Below are positions 1 to 6,424 of a stretch of 8,280 nt of DNA, in pieces. Position numbers and translations under genes: made by a program. The DNA lies in contig CAKTPR010000092.1 in NCBI GenBank assembly GCA_934591725.1, positions 1 through 8,280 on the forward strand, written 5' to 3'. The notes under the pieces were generated by a model. The model searched no databases, had not been told where the DNA came from, and saw only the letters and a list, made by a program, of their open reading frames with translations. How positions within the stretch are numbered: position 1 is the stretch's first letter; each line of letters begins with the position of its first letter. This stretch comes from an uncultured Oscillospiraceae bacterium. Lineage in GTDB: Bacteria; Bacillota; Clostridia; Oscillospirales; Oscillospiraceae.

Positions 1-36
1 TACCCTCGATTGACAAGAGCATACACGCCTGACAGC

Positions 37-62
37 GTGCCTTTCCGGCGCTTTTTGTCCTT
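37..62 (+). terminator. Possible weak terminator of an upstream transcript
   Basis: A 5-bp stem (GTGCC with GGCGC, including one G-U pair; 37-41 and 47-51) encloses a 5-base loop and is followed at once by TTTTT and more T-rich DNA. It would lie just after a possible stop codon at 30-32. The stem is short, so termination would be inefficient and the call is tentative. Confidence 0.25.
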
Positions 63-280
63 TTCGTCTTGATGGGTTACGACACATCTGCGACTCAAAA
101 GCCAAAAATCACACGAAAATTCACCGCTGTCAGGTGCAAGCAGTTTTGCCGTAGCAGAAAAGTGGTCAGACGACGAAAAGGCCGCAGGCAATACTTTGTG
201 TATTGGTAAGACCTTTGAGGATGTATGGGCGCTTTTCTGCCCGTCAAAACCGTGTGTGTCCTTGTCAATCGATGGTATTG

Positions 281-287
281 AAAGGAG
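281..287 (+). promoter_or_regulatory. Ribosome binding site deciding the sbcD start
   Basis: AAAGGAG lies 3 bases before an ATG at 291 and 9 bases before a second in-frame ATG at 297. Nine bases is near the normal spacing and three is too close, so 297 is preferred. It also gives the family-typical start MRFLHLSDLHLGK. Confidence 0.7.
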
Positions 288-296
288 CGCATGCAA

Positions 297-1436
297 ATGA
301 GATTTCTGCATCTATCCGACCTGCATCTGGGAAAGCGCGTAAACGAATTTTCCATGATGGAGGATCAGAAATACATACTGACAAAAATAATAAACATCAT
401 TGACGAGCAGGAACCGGATGCGGTCATTATCGCCGGGGATGTCTATGACAAAGCCATACCCTCAGCTGAGGCGGTGGAGCTGTTCGATGATTTCCTCGTC
501 CGGCTCTCGCAGCGCGGCTTAAAGGTCTTTATCATCAGCGGGAACCACGATTCGGCAGAGCGTATTGCGTTCGGCGGCAGACTGATGGACAAAAGCGGGA
601 TATATATGTCGCCCGTCTACAATGGGCACATTGAGCCGATAACATTGTCTGACAGCTTCGGAGAAGTTGAGGTATATTTGCTCCCGTTCGTGAAGCCGCC
701 CGTCGTCCGCCGTTTTTTCCCGGACAATGAGATCACGTCCTATACCGATGCGCTGCGCACCGCGATCGAGAGCATGAATATCGATCACTCCAAGCGGAAC
801 ATCCTTGCTGCGCACCAGTTCGTGACCGGCGCCGCGCTCTCGGAGTCGGAGGATATTTCCGTCGGCGGAACGGAAAATGTCGACGTCAGCGTTTTTGACG
901 GCTTTGATTATGTCGCGCTTGGGCACATTCACCGTGCGCAGAAATGCACGAGCGAATATGTGCGGTACAGCGGAACGCCGCTTAAATATTCTTTTTCCGA
1001 AGCGAAGGATACAAAGAGCATCACCGTTGCGGACATGAAAGAAAAGGGGAATATTGAGCTGTCCTTTATTCCGCTTGTACCGAAGCGCGAGCTTGTTGAA
1101 ATAAAGGGTACTTATAATGAGCTTACGCTCAGGAGCTTTTATGAGGGCACTTCGTACAATGAGGATTATATGCACATCACACTGACCGACGAGGAGGATG
1201 TACCCGATGCCATGGCAAAGCTGCGCGTCATTTACAAGAACATAATGAAGCTCGATTATGACAACACGCGTACCCGCCATTCGGCGGAGATAAACGGCGC
1301 GGCAGACGCTGCCGCCAAAACTCCCCTTGAGCACTTCAGCGAGTTTTATGAGCAGCAGAACGGCCGGCCGATGAGCGGCGAGCAGAGTGCATTTATGGCT
1401 GACATTATCGAGCAGATCTGGGGGGACGAACAGTGA
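297..1436 (+). CDS. sbcD: Nuclease SbcCD subunit D (Mre11-like exonuclease)
   Basis: This is the nuclease subunit of the SbcCD complex, the bacterial Mre11 counterpart. In the family it acts in the cytoplasm with SbcC as a Mn-dependent 3'-5' double-strand exonuclease and hairpin-opening endonuclease. The 379-residue protein is close to the usual length (about 390-400). The phosphoesterase metal-site motifs are all present in order: D8-L-H10 near the start, GDVYD with D48, GNHD (82-85), H173 in AAHQF, and GHIH with H210 and H212. The C-terminal part (about 270-379) matches the capping and SbcC-binding region only in general character. The start at 297 is chosen over 291 because of ribosome-binding-site spacing. 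The stop overlaps the sbcC start in a GTGA sequence, which implies translational coupling and equal dosage. No SOS-type box was seen upstream. Identification is firm. Confidence 0.96.
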   Translation: MRFLHLSDLHLGKRVNEFSMMEDQKYILTKIINIIDEQEPDAVIIAGDVYDKAIPSAEAVELFDDFLVRLSQRGLKVFIISGNHDSAERIAFGGRLMDKSGIYMSPVYNGHIEPITLSDSFGEVEVYLLPFVKPPVVRRFFPDNEITSYTDALRTAIESMNIDHSKRNILAAHQFVTGAALSESEDISVGGTENVDVSVFDGFDYVALGHIHRAQKCTSEYVRYSGTPLKYSFSEAKDTKSITVADMKEKGNIELSFIPLVPKRELVEIKGTYNELTLRSFYEGTSYNEDYMHITLTDEEDVPDAMAKLRVIYKNIMKLDYDNTRTRHSAEINGAADAAAKTPLEHFSEFYEQQNGRPMSGEQSAFMADIIEQIWGDEQ

Positions 1437-4195
1437 GACCGATAAAACTTAAAATTTCGGCTTTTGGCCCTTATGCCGGCGTTACGGAGCTTGATTTTGA
1501 TAAGCTCGGAACAGGCGGACTGTATCTTATCACCGGCAACACCGGTGCGGGAAAGACCACGATTTTCGACGCCATCACCTATGCGCTGTACGGCGCACCG
1601 AGCGGCAGCAGCCGTGATACGTCGATGCTGCGTTCAAAATATGCCGATAACGACACGCCTACCGAGGTCGAGCTGCGCTTCAGCTATTACGGCAAGGAGT
1701 ATACCGTAAAACGGAATCCCGAATATGAACGCACTAAGAAACGCGGGGACGGGCGCACCCTGCAGGGAGCCGCCGCCGAATTTATTTATCCGGACGGAAA
1801 GGTCATAACGAAGATACAGGATGTCGACAACGCGGTCAGATCCGTGATCGGGATCGACAGAAACCAATTCTGCCAGATAGCCATGATTGCTCAGGGCGAT
1901 TTCATGAAGCTGCTCCTCGCGCCGACGAAGGAGCGTATGGAGATATTCCGTCATATCTTTAAGACGGAACTGTTTTCCGAGCTGCAGGAGCGCCTGAAGA
2001 AAGAATCGAAAGCGCTCAACGATGAATGCACCGCTGTCAGAGGGAGCATTGCTCAGTATATCGGCGGTATTATGTGCGGCAGGGATAACGTCGCGTCCAT
2101 CGAAGCGGAGAAAGCAAAGAGCGGAAGCCTGCCCATGGAGGACACTGTCACGCTGCTTGGAAAGCTGATCGCCGAGGACACGGCTGAGGAAGAAAAACTC
2201 GGTGAGCTGCGCGAGAGCATTCAAAAGGAGCTTGACGGGGTAAAGACCCGCATTGCCAAGGCGAAGGATACCGCTGCTGCGAAGAAGGATCTGGAGAAAA
2301 ACGAAAGCGCCTATTCCGCCCTGTCGCAGCGCATGGAGATCGTACTTGCAAAGTGCGAAGAAGAAAAGGCGCGGCAGCCGGAGATCCAGAAGTACAGCGA
2401 AACCGCGGCGAGGATCAAGGCGTCGCTTCCCGACTATGATGAGGCGGCAGCAAAGCAGAGCGCCGCTGCCGGTGCGCGCGCTTTCATAGACGCGGGCGGG
2501 AAAAAGCTGCTTCAGCTGGACGAGTGTGTGCAGCTGCTGACTGATGAGATCGCAGCCCTTGCCGCCGAGGACAAGGCCTTGCAGAAAGCCGGAGAGAGAA
2601 AGCTCCGGCTGGATGCCGAGCTGCGCGAGCTCAATGACCGATCTGCCAAGCTGGACACACTTAAAAGAAATATTGTGGCAGTCAGGGTCTCCCGCGAAAA
2701 ATATCGGATGGCGCTCAAAGAGTATGATGAAAAGGCGTTGGCAGCTGCCGCGCTTGATGACGAATTAAAGCACAAGAACAAGATATATCTTGATTCGCAG
2801 GCCGGTATTTTGGCAGATACGCTGGAGCTGGGCGCACCCTGCCCGGTGTGCGGCTCGACAGAGCATCCGCATAGAGCGATCAAGCCCGATAATGCGCCGA
2901 CAAAGGATGAGCTCGAACGGCTTCAGAAAAAGCTTGCCGCTGCAAACAGCAGCGCCAACACAGCGCGGGAGACTGCCGGCAGTCTCAAGGGGACGCTGGA
3001 GGAGAAGGAAAGCAGTGTCCGCTCCGAGACAGAGGCGCTGCTCGGCGTTCCGTTTTCCGATGATGCCTTGGCTGTAATAAACGAACGCCTTGCCGACGCT
3101 GAAAACAAAGCAAATGAGATCAGTGCGCAGATATCAATTGAAAATAAAAATATTGCGCGTAAGGCCGAGATAGAAACGGAGCTGCCGCAAAAGACCGACG
3201 CGCTGGAAAAGGCGCGCGCGGAAAGCGCCGAACTCAAAAACGGAGTGAGCGCGAAAAAGGTTGAGCTTCAAGCTGTGGAGAGCAGAGCTGCCGAACTCAA
3301 GGAAAAGCTCAGCTTTGCGTCCAAGGAAAAGGCGGAGGCAGAGATATACACGCTCAACGCGCTGACAGCGCAGATCAAAAAAGCTTATGAAGCGGTTCAG
3401 AAAGAGCTGGAGCAATGCAATGTGGAGCTTGCGTCTTTAAAATCGGCAAAAGAGGAGATCCTGAAGCGGCTTGACGGAGCTACGGATGTCTCTTTGGAGA
3501 AGGAGACCGAAGCCCAAAGCGTACTTGAAGAGAAACTCAAAGAGATAAATCAGGATGAGAAAGCAGTACACAGCAGAGTGACGGCAAATACCGGCATTTT
3601 GAAGAGCATCAAGGTGAAAGCTGAGGAACTGATCACCGCCGAAACGAGATATTCATGGGTAAAATCGCTTTCCAACACTGCAAACGGCAATATTTCCGGA
3701 AAAGAAAAGGTGATGCTGGAGACTTATATCCAGATGAATTATTTTGACAGGATCATTGCCCGCGCCAATACGCGCCTTATGATAATGACTTACGGTCAGT
3801 ACGATTTGGTGCGCCGGAAGGAGGCAAACAAAGTGGGACAGAGCGGTCTGGATCTTGATGTCATTGACCACTACAACGGCAGCGAGAGAAGCGTCAGATC
3901 ACTCTCAGGCGGTGAGTCCTTCAAGGCCTCGCTCGCGCTTGCCCTCGGTCTGGCAGATGAGATACAATCCGCTGCCGGCGGGATCAAGCTCGACACGATG
4001 TTTGTCGATGAGGGCTTCGGCTCACTCGATGAGGATTCCCTTACTCAGGCAATGAAAGCCCTGACCTCCCTCGCCGATAACGACCGCCTGGTAGGCATTA
4101 TTTCTCATGTGGGTGAGCTCAAGCAGCAGATAGACAAGCAGATCATTGTCACCAAGGACAGGCAGGGCGGAAGCAAGGCGGAGATCGTTGTGTGA
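1433..4195 (+). CDS. sbcC: Nuclease SbcCD subunit C (Rad50-like ATPase)
   Basis: This is the SMC/Rad50-type ATPase that clamps DNA and gates the SbcD nuclease. In the 920-residue product the N-terminal ATPase lobe has Walker A GNTGAGKT (35-42, K41) and the Q-loop glutamine Q154. Two Lys/Glu/Ala-rich coiled-coil arms follow (about 175-469 and 474-750), meeting at a zinc hook CPVC (C470, C473). The C-terminal lobe carries the signature LSGGE (824-828), Walker B and catalytic glutamate in FVDEG (857-861, E860), the D-loop SLD (864-866) and the switch histidine H892. All key residues are present. It is somewhat shorter than the E. coli protein (1048 residues), with the difference in the arms. The start is GTG, overlapping the sbcD stop by 4 bases, with a G-run at 1420-1425 as a possible binding site. 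A terminator follows 31 bases after the stop. Confidence 0.96.
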   Translation: MRPIKLKISAFGPYAGVTELDFDKLGTGGLYLITGNTGAGKTTIFDAITYALYGAPSGSSRDTSMLRSKYADNDTPTEVELRFSYYGKEYTVKRNPEYERTKKRGDGRTLQGAAAEFIYPDGKVITKIQDVDNAVRSVIGIDRNQFCQIAMIAQGDFMKLLLAPTKERMEIFRHIFKTELFSELQERLKKESKALNDECTAVRGSIAQYIGGIMCGRDNVASIEAEKAKSGSLPMEDTVTLLGKLIAEDTAEEEKLGELRESIQKELDGVKTRIAKAKDTAAAKKDLEKNESAYSALSQRMEIVLAKCEEEKARQPEIQKYSETAARIKASLPDYDEAAAKQSAAAGARAFIDAGGKKLLQLDECVQLLTDEIAALAAEDKALQKAGERKLRLDAELRELNDRSAKLDTLKRNIVAVRVSREKYRMALKEYDEKALAAAALDDELKHKNKIYLDSQAGILADTLELGAPCPVCGSTEHPHRAIKPDNAPTKDELERLQKKLAAANSSANTARETAGSLKGTLEEKESSVRSETEALLGVPFSDDALAVINERLADAENKANEISAQISIENKNIARKAEIETELPQKTDALEKARAESAELKNGVSAKKVELQAVESRAAELKEKLSFASKEKAEAEIYTLNALTAQIKKAYEAVQKELEQCNVELASLKSAKEEILKRLDGATDVSLEKETEAQSVLEEKLKEINQDEKAVHSRVTANTGILKSIKVKAEELITAETRYSWVKSLSNTANGNISGKEKVMLETYIQMNYFDRIIARANTRLMIMTYGQYDLVRRKEANKVGQSGLDLDVIDHYNGSERSVRSLSGGESFKASLALALGLADEIQSAAGGIKLDTMFVDEGFGSLDEDSLTQAMKALTSLADNDRLVGIISHVGELKQQIDKQIIVTKDRQGGSKAEIVV

Positions 4196-4226
4196 CCATA
4201 ATAACTCTGCACCGCAAAATAACATT

Positions 4227-4266
4227 GGCCGCCGGGAATAACGCCCGGCGGTCTTCTTTATTTATT
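4227..4266 (+). terminator. Intrinsic terminator of sbcDC
   Basis: CCGCCGGG (4229-4236) pairs perfectly with CCCGGCGG (4244-4251) around a 7-base loop. A G-U and a G-C pair extend the stem to 10 bp. A T-rich tail (TCTTCTTTATTTATT) follows directly. The position 31 bases after the sbcC stop fits rho-independent termination. Confidence 0.88.
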
Positions 4267-4279
4267 CAGCAGCGGCGCG

Positions 4280-4333
4280 GGCAAAGCGCACATTCCGGAA
4301 AAAGAAAAGCCGGTGCGCAAAGCCTTATTTATC
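4280..4333 (+). other. Imperfect hairpin with U-rich tail downstream of sbcC
   Basis: GGC (4280-4282) pairs with GCC (4322-4324). A symmetric AAA/AAA internal loop follows, then GCGCAC (4286-4291) with GTGCGC (4313-4318). After a 4-base bulge, CGG pairs with CCG around an A-rich loop. TTATTTAT follows the structure. It could be a back-up terminator to the one at 4227-4266 or the 3' end of a small RNA; only the pairing is seen directly. Confidence 0.35.
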
Positions 4334-4346
4334 AATGAGTTGCGCG

Positions 4347-4371
4347 TTTTCGGCGGCTGAAGCCGCGAAAA
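4347..4371 (+). other. Hairpin in the sbcC-dctP gap
   Basis: GCGGC (4353-4357) pairs with GCCGC (4362-4366) around a TGAA loop. After one bulged G, TTTTC (4347-4351) pairs with GAAAA (4367-4371). It lacks a T-run on the 3' side of the + strand, so it is not a classical terminator. Its role is unknown. Confidence 0.3.
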
Positions 4372-4504
4372 AAATTTTGTAGGATTTCACATAATTTTTA
4401 TTTCAAATTTTATAGTGATTATACAATGAACGAGAAAAAAAGCACCCAAAATGCACGGTTCGGTTATTTCACTTTTTAGATTGTAAATTTTAGGGCATTG
4501 CGCA

Positions 4505-4531
4505 TTTTTTGACAAAATTGACATCAAAAAA
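4505..4531. promoter_or_regulatory. Palindrome over the -35 box, possible operator
   Basis: TTTTTTGA (4505-4512) and TCAAAAAA (4524-4531) form perfect 8-base inverted arms around an 11-base centre. That centre contains most of the -35 hexamer (4518-4523). A repressor bound here would block the promoter. The arms are low in complexity, which raises the chance of coincidence. Confidence 0.35.
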
Positions 4532-4546
4532 GTTAGATGTTATGTT
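4518..4546 (+). promoter_or_regulatory. Sigma-A-type promoter of the TRAP operon
   Basis: A perfect -35 TTGACA (4518-4523), a 17-base spacer and a -10 TATGTT (4541-4546, 4 of 6 matches) are present. TG one base before the -10 makes it an extended -10. Transcription would begin near 4553, leaving a leader of about 114 bases before dctP. A second TTGACA lies at 4509-4514 but would be spaced too far from the -10. The AT-rich upstream DNA fits a strong promoter. Confidence 0.75.
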
Positions 4547-4556
4547 TTCATCAGAA

Positions 4557-4575
4557 AGTTTGTTGCTCACAAACT
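4557..4575 (+). promoter_or_regulatory. Stem-loop or operator at the predicted transcript start
   Basis: AGTTTGT (4557-4563) and ACAAACT (4569-4575) are perfect 7-base inverted arms with a 5-base TGCTC gap, starting about 4 bases after the predicted transcription start. As RNA it would be a 5'-end stem-loop that could protect the message. As DNA it would be a dyad operator placed to block RNA polymerase. The sequence alone does not decide between them. Confidence 0.45.
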
Positions 4576-4652
4576 GAGAGGAAAAAGTCCTGCTGAGGCA
4601 ACGTTTTGGGTGCGGCTGCCAATGACGGACATTAAAATCGTTCTAACAAAAC

Positions 4653-4658
4653 AGGAGG
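4653..4658 (+). promoter_or_regulatory. Strong ribosome binding site deciding the dctP start
   Basis: AGGAGG lies 8 bases before the ATG at 4667. This selects 4667 over an in-frame ATG at 4622, which has no binding site and would add charged residues before the signal peptide. Confidence 0.88.
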
Positions 4659-4666
4659 AAAAAAGT

Positions 4667-5773
4667 ATGCAGAAAATGAAGAAGATGCTTTGCCTGGCGC
4701 TGGCGCTCGTTATGGTTTTTGCCATGGCGGCATGCGGCGGCTCCGACAAGCCCGCCACCGACGCGGGAGCTCCTGCAGCCGATGCAGCAGCTCCCGCAGC
4801 CGATGCAGCAGCTCCCGCAGCTGACGACACCGTTTACACTCTTAACTTCTACCACATCTTCGCAGGCGTAGGTCATGAGCAGAAGTGGATCCAGAAGGCA
4901 ATCGAAGAGGTCGAGGCTCAGTCCAAAGGCCACATCAAGATCAACTGCGTTCCCGACGGCACCATGGGCGGCGAGGATGAGCTTATCCCGCAGGTCTTTG
5001 CAGGCACTCTCGACATGAGCCTTTCCGGCCCCTCTGTCTGGGGCACTGTCGGCGGCATCGATGAGATCGGCTGGTCTGAGCTTCCCTACGTTGTCACCAA
5101 CTACTCCGAGATGAACGCTCTCGGCGAGATCCTCCCCGAGCTCACCAACAAGCAGCTTGAGGAAAAGGGCATCGACCTCTACTGCCTCGGCGCAATGAGC
5201 CAGGGCATCCGCTGCCTGCTCACCACCGAAGGCCACAAGGTCGAGACCATGGCAGACTGCGACGGTCTGAGGATCCGTGTTCCTTCCTCCGACGTTTACC
5301 AGGAGACCGTTGCGGCATGGGGCTGCTCTCCCACCGCTATGTCCTCCTCTCAGGTCATCACCTCTCTTGCTAACGGCACCATCGAGGGCTTTGAGAGCGA
5401 TCCCGCTTCCATCACTGCCCGCGGCCAGCAGGAGTCCTTCAAGTACTACATCGAGACCTACCACATCGCTTCCCTGAACCTGCTCATGATCAACAAGACC
5501 AACCTTGAGAAGCTGCCTGTCGAGTATCAGGACATCATCAAGAACGTCTTCAAAGAGAAGTGCATCGAGCAGTGCGTTGACCGCGTCGGCGCAAACGAGG
5601 CAGAAGTCGAAGTCATCAAGGCCGCAGGCGTTGAGGTCGTGACCCCGACCGCCGAGGCTCTGCAGGAGTTCATCGACGCTGATAAGGCTTTCCAGCAGAA
5701 GAAGATAGCCGAGTGGGGCGTTGAGGACATCGTCAACGAGGCTCTCGAGTACGTCGCTGCAAACGCGAAATAA
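4667..5773 (+). CDS. dctP: TRAP transporter solute-binding lipoprotein, DctP family
   Basis: This is the extracytoplasmic binding subunit of a tripartite ATP-independent (TRAP) transporter. It captures a solute, usually an organic acid, and delivers it to the DctQM permease. The 368-residue precursor has a lipoprotein signal (MQKMKK, hydrophobic 8-22, lipobox MAAC with C23 as the anchor). An Ala/Pro/Asp linker (about 24-56) with a tandem repeat follows, then the DctP fold (about 57-368). The family segment GLRIRVPSS places the carboxylate-binding arginine at R204; SPTAM (221-225) also fits. The usual DGQEN-type motif reads EGFES here (240-244), so substrate specificity is uncertain. The mature part has seven further cysteines, which suits an anaerobe. 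Third positions are more strongly C/G-biased than in sbcC, suggesting high expression. A perfect hairpin separates it from dctQ. Family is firm, substrate unknown. Confidence 0.94.
   Translation: MQKMKKMLCLALALVMVFAMAACGGSDKPATDAGAPAADAAAPAADAAAPAADDTVYTLNFYHIFAGVGHEQKWIQKAIEEVEAQSKGHIKINCVPDGTMGGEDELIPQVFAGTLDMSLSGPSVWGTVGGIDEIGWSELPYVVTNYSEMNALGEILPELTNKQLEEKGIDLYCLGAMSQGIRCLLTTEGHKVETMADCDGLRIRVPSSDVYQETVAAWGCSPTAMSSSQVITSLANGTIEGFESDPASITARGQQESFKYYIETYHIASLNLLMINKTNLEKLPVEYQDIIKNVFKEKCIEQCVDRVGANEAEVEVIKAAGVEVVTPTAEALQEFIDADKAFQQKKIAEWGVEDIVNEALEYVAANAK
4763..4825 (+). repeat. Three 21-bp tandem repeats in the dctP linker
   Basis: Units at 4763-4783, 4784-4804 and 4805-4825 each encode an A/G-A-A-P-A-A-D heptapeptide. 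Units 2 and 3 differ by only two bases near their ends; unit 1 is more diverged. A partial unit (PATD) precedes them. They code for a flexible spacer between the lipid anchor and the binding domain, and copy number could change by slippage or recombination without shifting the frame. Confidence 0.9.
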
Positions 5774-5790
5774 TCGTTCCGCGAATCGCT

Positions 5791-5820
5791 TTCCGGAGAG
5801 CCATTACCGGCTCTCCGGAA
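5791..5820 (+). terminator. Intercistronic hairpin between dctP and dctQ
   Basis: TTCCGGAGAGCC (5791-5802) and GGCTCTCCGGAA (5809-5820) form a perfect 12-bp stem with a 6-base loop, 17 bases after the dctP stop. Only TTT plus mixed bases follow, so full termination is unlikely. Partial termination or protection of the dctP message from 3' decay is more likely. Either would give more binding protein than permease. Confidence 0.65.
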
Positions 5821-5878
5821 TTTCAGGTATTCTTAAAGTAAGCGCCGTTTCCAATCCGAAACCGAAAGAGAGTGAATC

Positions 5879-6424
5879 ATGAAAAAACTCTTAAATGCCT
5901 ATTATAAAATCGACGACTGCGTCGAAATTATCATCAAATACCTGTGCGCACTGCTGCTGGGGATAATGATAGTGGTCTGCTTTGTGAACACTTTCTCCCG
6001 CTACGCGCTGCACCACTCCTTCAGATGGGCTGAGGAGATCATCATCTACTGCGCTGTGTGGGTCACCTGCGTGGGCGCGTCTCTCACCGCGAGAGCCGAC
6101 GACCATGTCACGCTCGACCTGCTGCAGGAGCTTGTAAAGAACCCAAAGGTCAAGGCCGTCCTGTACGCGCTCACGCGCACGCTGGCCTGCTTCTTCCTGA
6201 TAGCGCTCATGCCGGCGGCAATTGAAATGGTAAAGATCTATGGGCCGAGATACTCCACCTCCACGCACCTGCCGCTGTGGGTGCTGTACGTGTCGTACCC
6301 CGTCGGTTCCATTGCTATGGTGCTGGGCTACCTGCGCATCACGCCGGGAAAGGTCAAGGCACTCTGGACAAACACTGTTGAAAAAACCGAGTTTGAGAAA
6401 ATCAATGAAGGAGAGATAGAATAA
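5879..6424 (+). CDS. dctQ: TRAP transporter small permease subunit, DctQ family
   Basis: This is the small membrane subunit of the TRAP transporter, which pairs with DctM and helps dock the binding protein. The 181-residue length is normal. Four membrane segments are visible at about 17-38, 51-70, 91-115 and 131-152. Family marks include FSRY (39-42), the W50-A-E-E segment before helix 2, GASLTAR (66-72), and the D75-H76-V-x-L-D80 stretch after helix 2. The C-terminal tail is charged. The ribosome binding site is weak (GAAAGAGAG, about 5864-5872), in contrast to the strong one of dctP, which fits a lower level of this subunit. The stop codon shares one base with the dctM start (TAATG), so the two permease genes are translationally coupled. 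Confidence 0.93.
   Translation: MKKLLNAYYKIDDCVEIIIKYLCALLLGIMIVVCFVNTFSRYALHHSFRWAEEIIIYCAVWVTCVGASLTARADDHVTLDLLQELVKNPKVKAVLYALTRTLACFFLIALMPAAIEMVKIYGPRYSTSTHLPLWVLYVSYPVGSIAMVLGYLRITPGKVKALWTNTVEKTEFEKINEGEIE

Larger units (their letters stand above)
1..290. other. Upstream region without a convincing gene
   Basis: No reading frame here has both a ribosome binding site and a plausible protein. On the + strand one frame runs from the window edge to a TGA at 30-32 and another to a TGA at 70-72; either could be the tail of an upstream gene, but too few residues remain to judge. A weak hairpin followed by T-rich DNA (37-62) sits just after the first stop. A short ATG frame at 72-209 would give a very basic 45-residue peptide, but no Shine-Dalgarno sequence precedes it. 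A 6-base inverted repeat (CAATAC, 5-base gap, GTATTG) lies at 189-205. No clear -35/-10 pair for sbcDC is visible, so its promoter may lie here in a weak form or further upstream. Confidence 0.5.
4267..4504. other. Long intergenic DNA between sbcC and the TRAP promoter
   Basis: No gene is visible on either strand. The first part (to about 4371) is GC-rich and folds into two imperfect hairpins, listed separately. The second part (about 4372-4504) is strongly AT-rich with runs of A and T, typical of DNA upstream of a strong promoter, where it could act as an UP-element-like or bent region. One arm of a spaced inverted repeat lies at 4442-4451. A small RNA in the hairpin section cannot be excluded, but no good promoter for one was found. 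Confidence 0.5.
4442..4613. repeat. Spaced 10-bp inverted repeat flanking the dctP promoter
   Basis: GCACCCAAAA (4442-4451) recurs in inverted form as TTTTGGGTGC (4604-4613), about 162 bp centre to centre. One arm lies roughly 60 bases upstream of the -35 box and the other about 50 bases downstream of the predicted transcript start. Two operators for a looping regulator would look like this, but one chance pair of this length in a gap this size is not very unlikely. Confidence 0.3.

Noticed and set aside
291..296. Earlier ATG for sbcD at 291
   Set aside because: It is only 3 bases from the AAAGGAG site, while 297 has a 9-base spacing and gives the typical family N-terminus.
519..1334. Minus-strand open frame of 271 codons opposite sbcD
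   Set aside because: The sbcD frame carries every metallophosphoesterase motif; the antisense frame has none and no convincing ribosome binding site was noted.
4397..4425. TATACA box in the AT-rich gap as a second promoter
   Set aside because: The matching -35 position is poor, and such boxes arise often by chance in AT-rich DNA.
4569..4603. CTGAGAGG in the dctP leader, reminiscent of a TPP riboswitch
   Set aside because: The rest of the conserved thiamine-element core, including the CCTGATCTGG-type segment, is absent, and the operon has no thiamine genes.
4610..4666. Longer dctP start upstream of 4667
   Set aside because: It would put charged residues before a complete lipoprotein signal and ignores the AGGAGG 8 bases before 4667.
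4643..5464. Minus-strand open frame of 273 codons opposite dctP
   Set aside because: It is a shadow of the strongly biased dctP codons; its start lies inside dctP and it shows no family motif.
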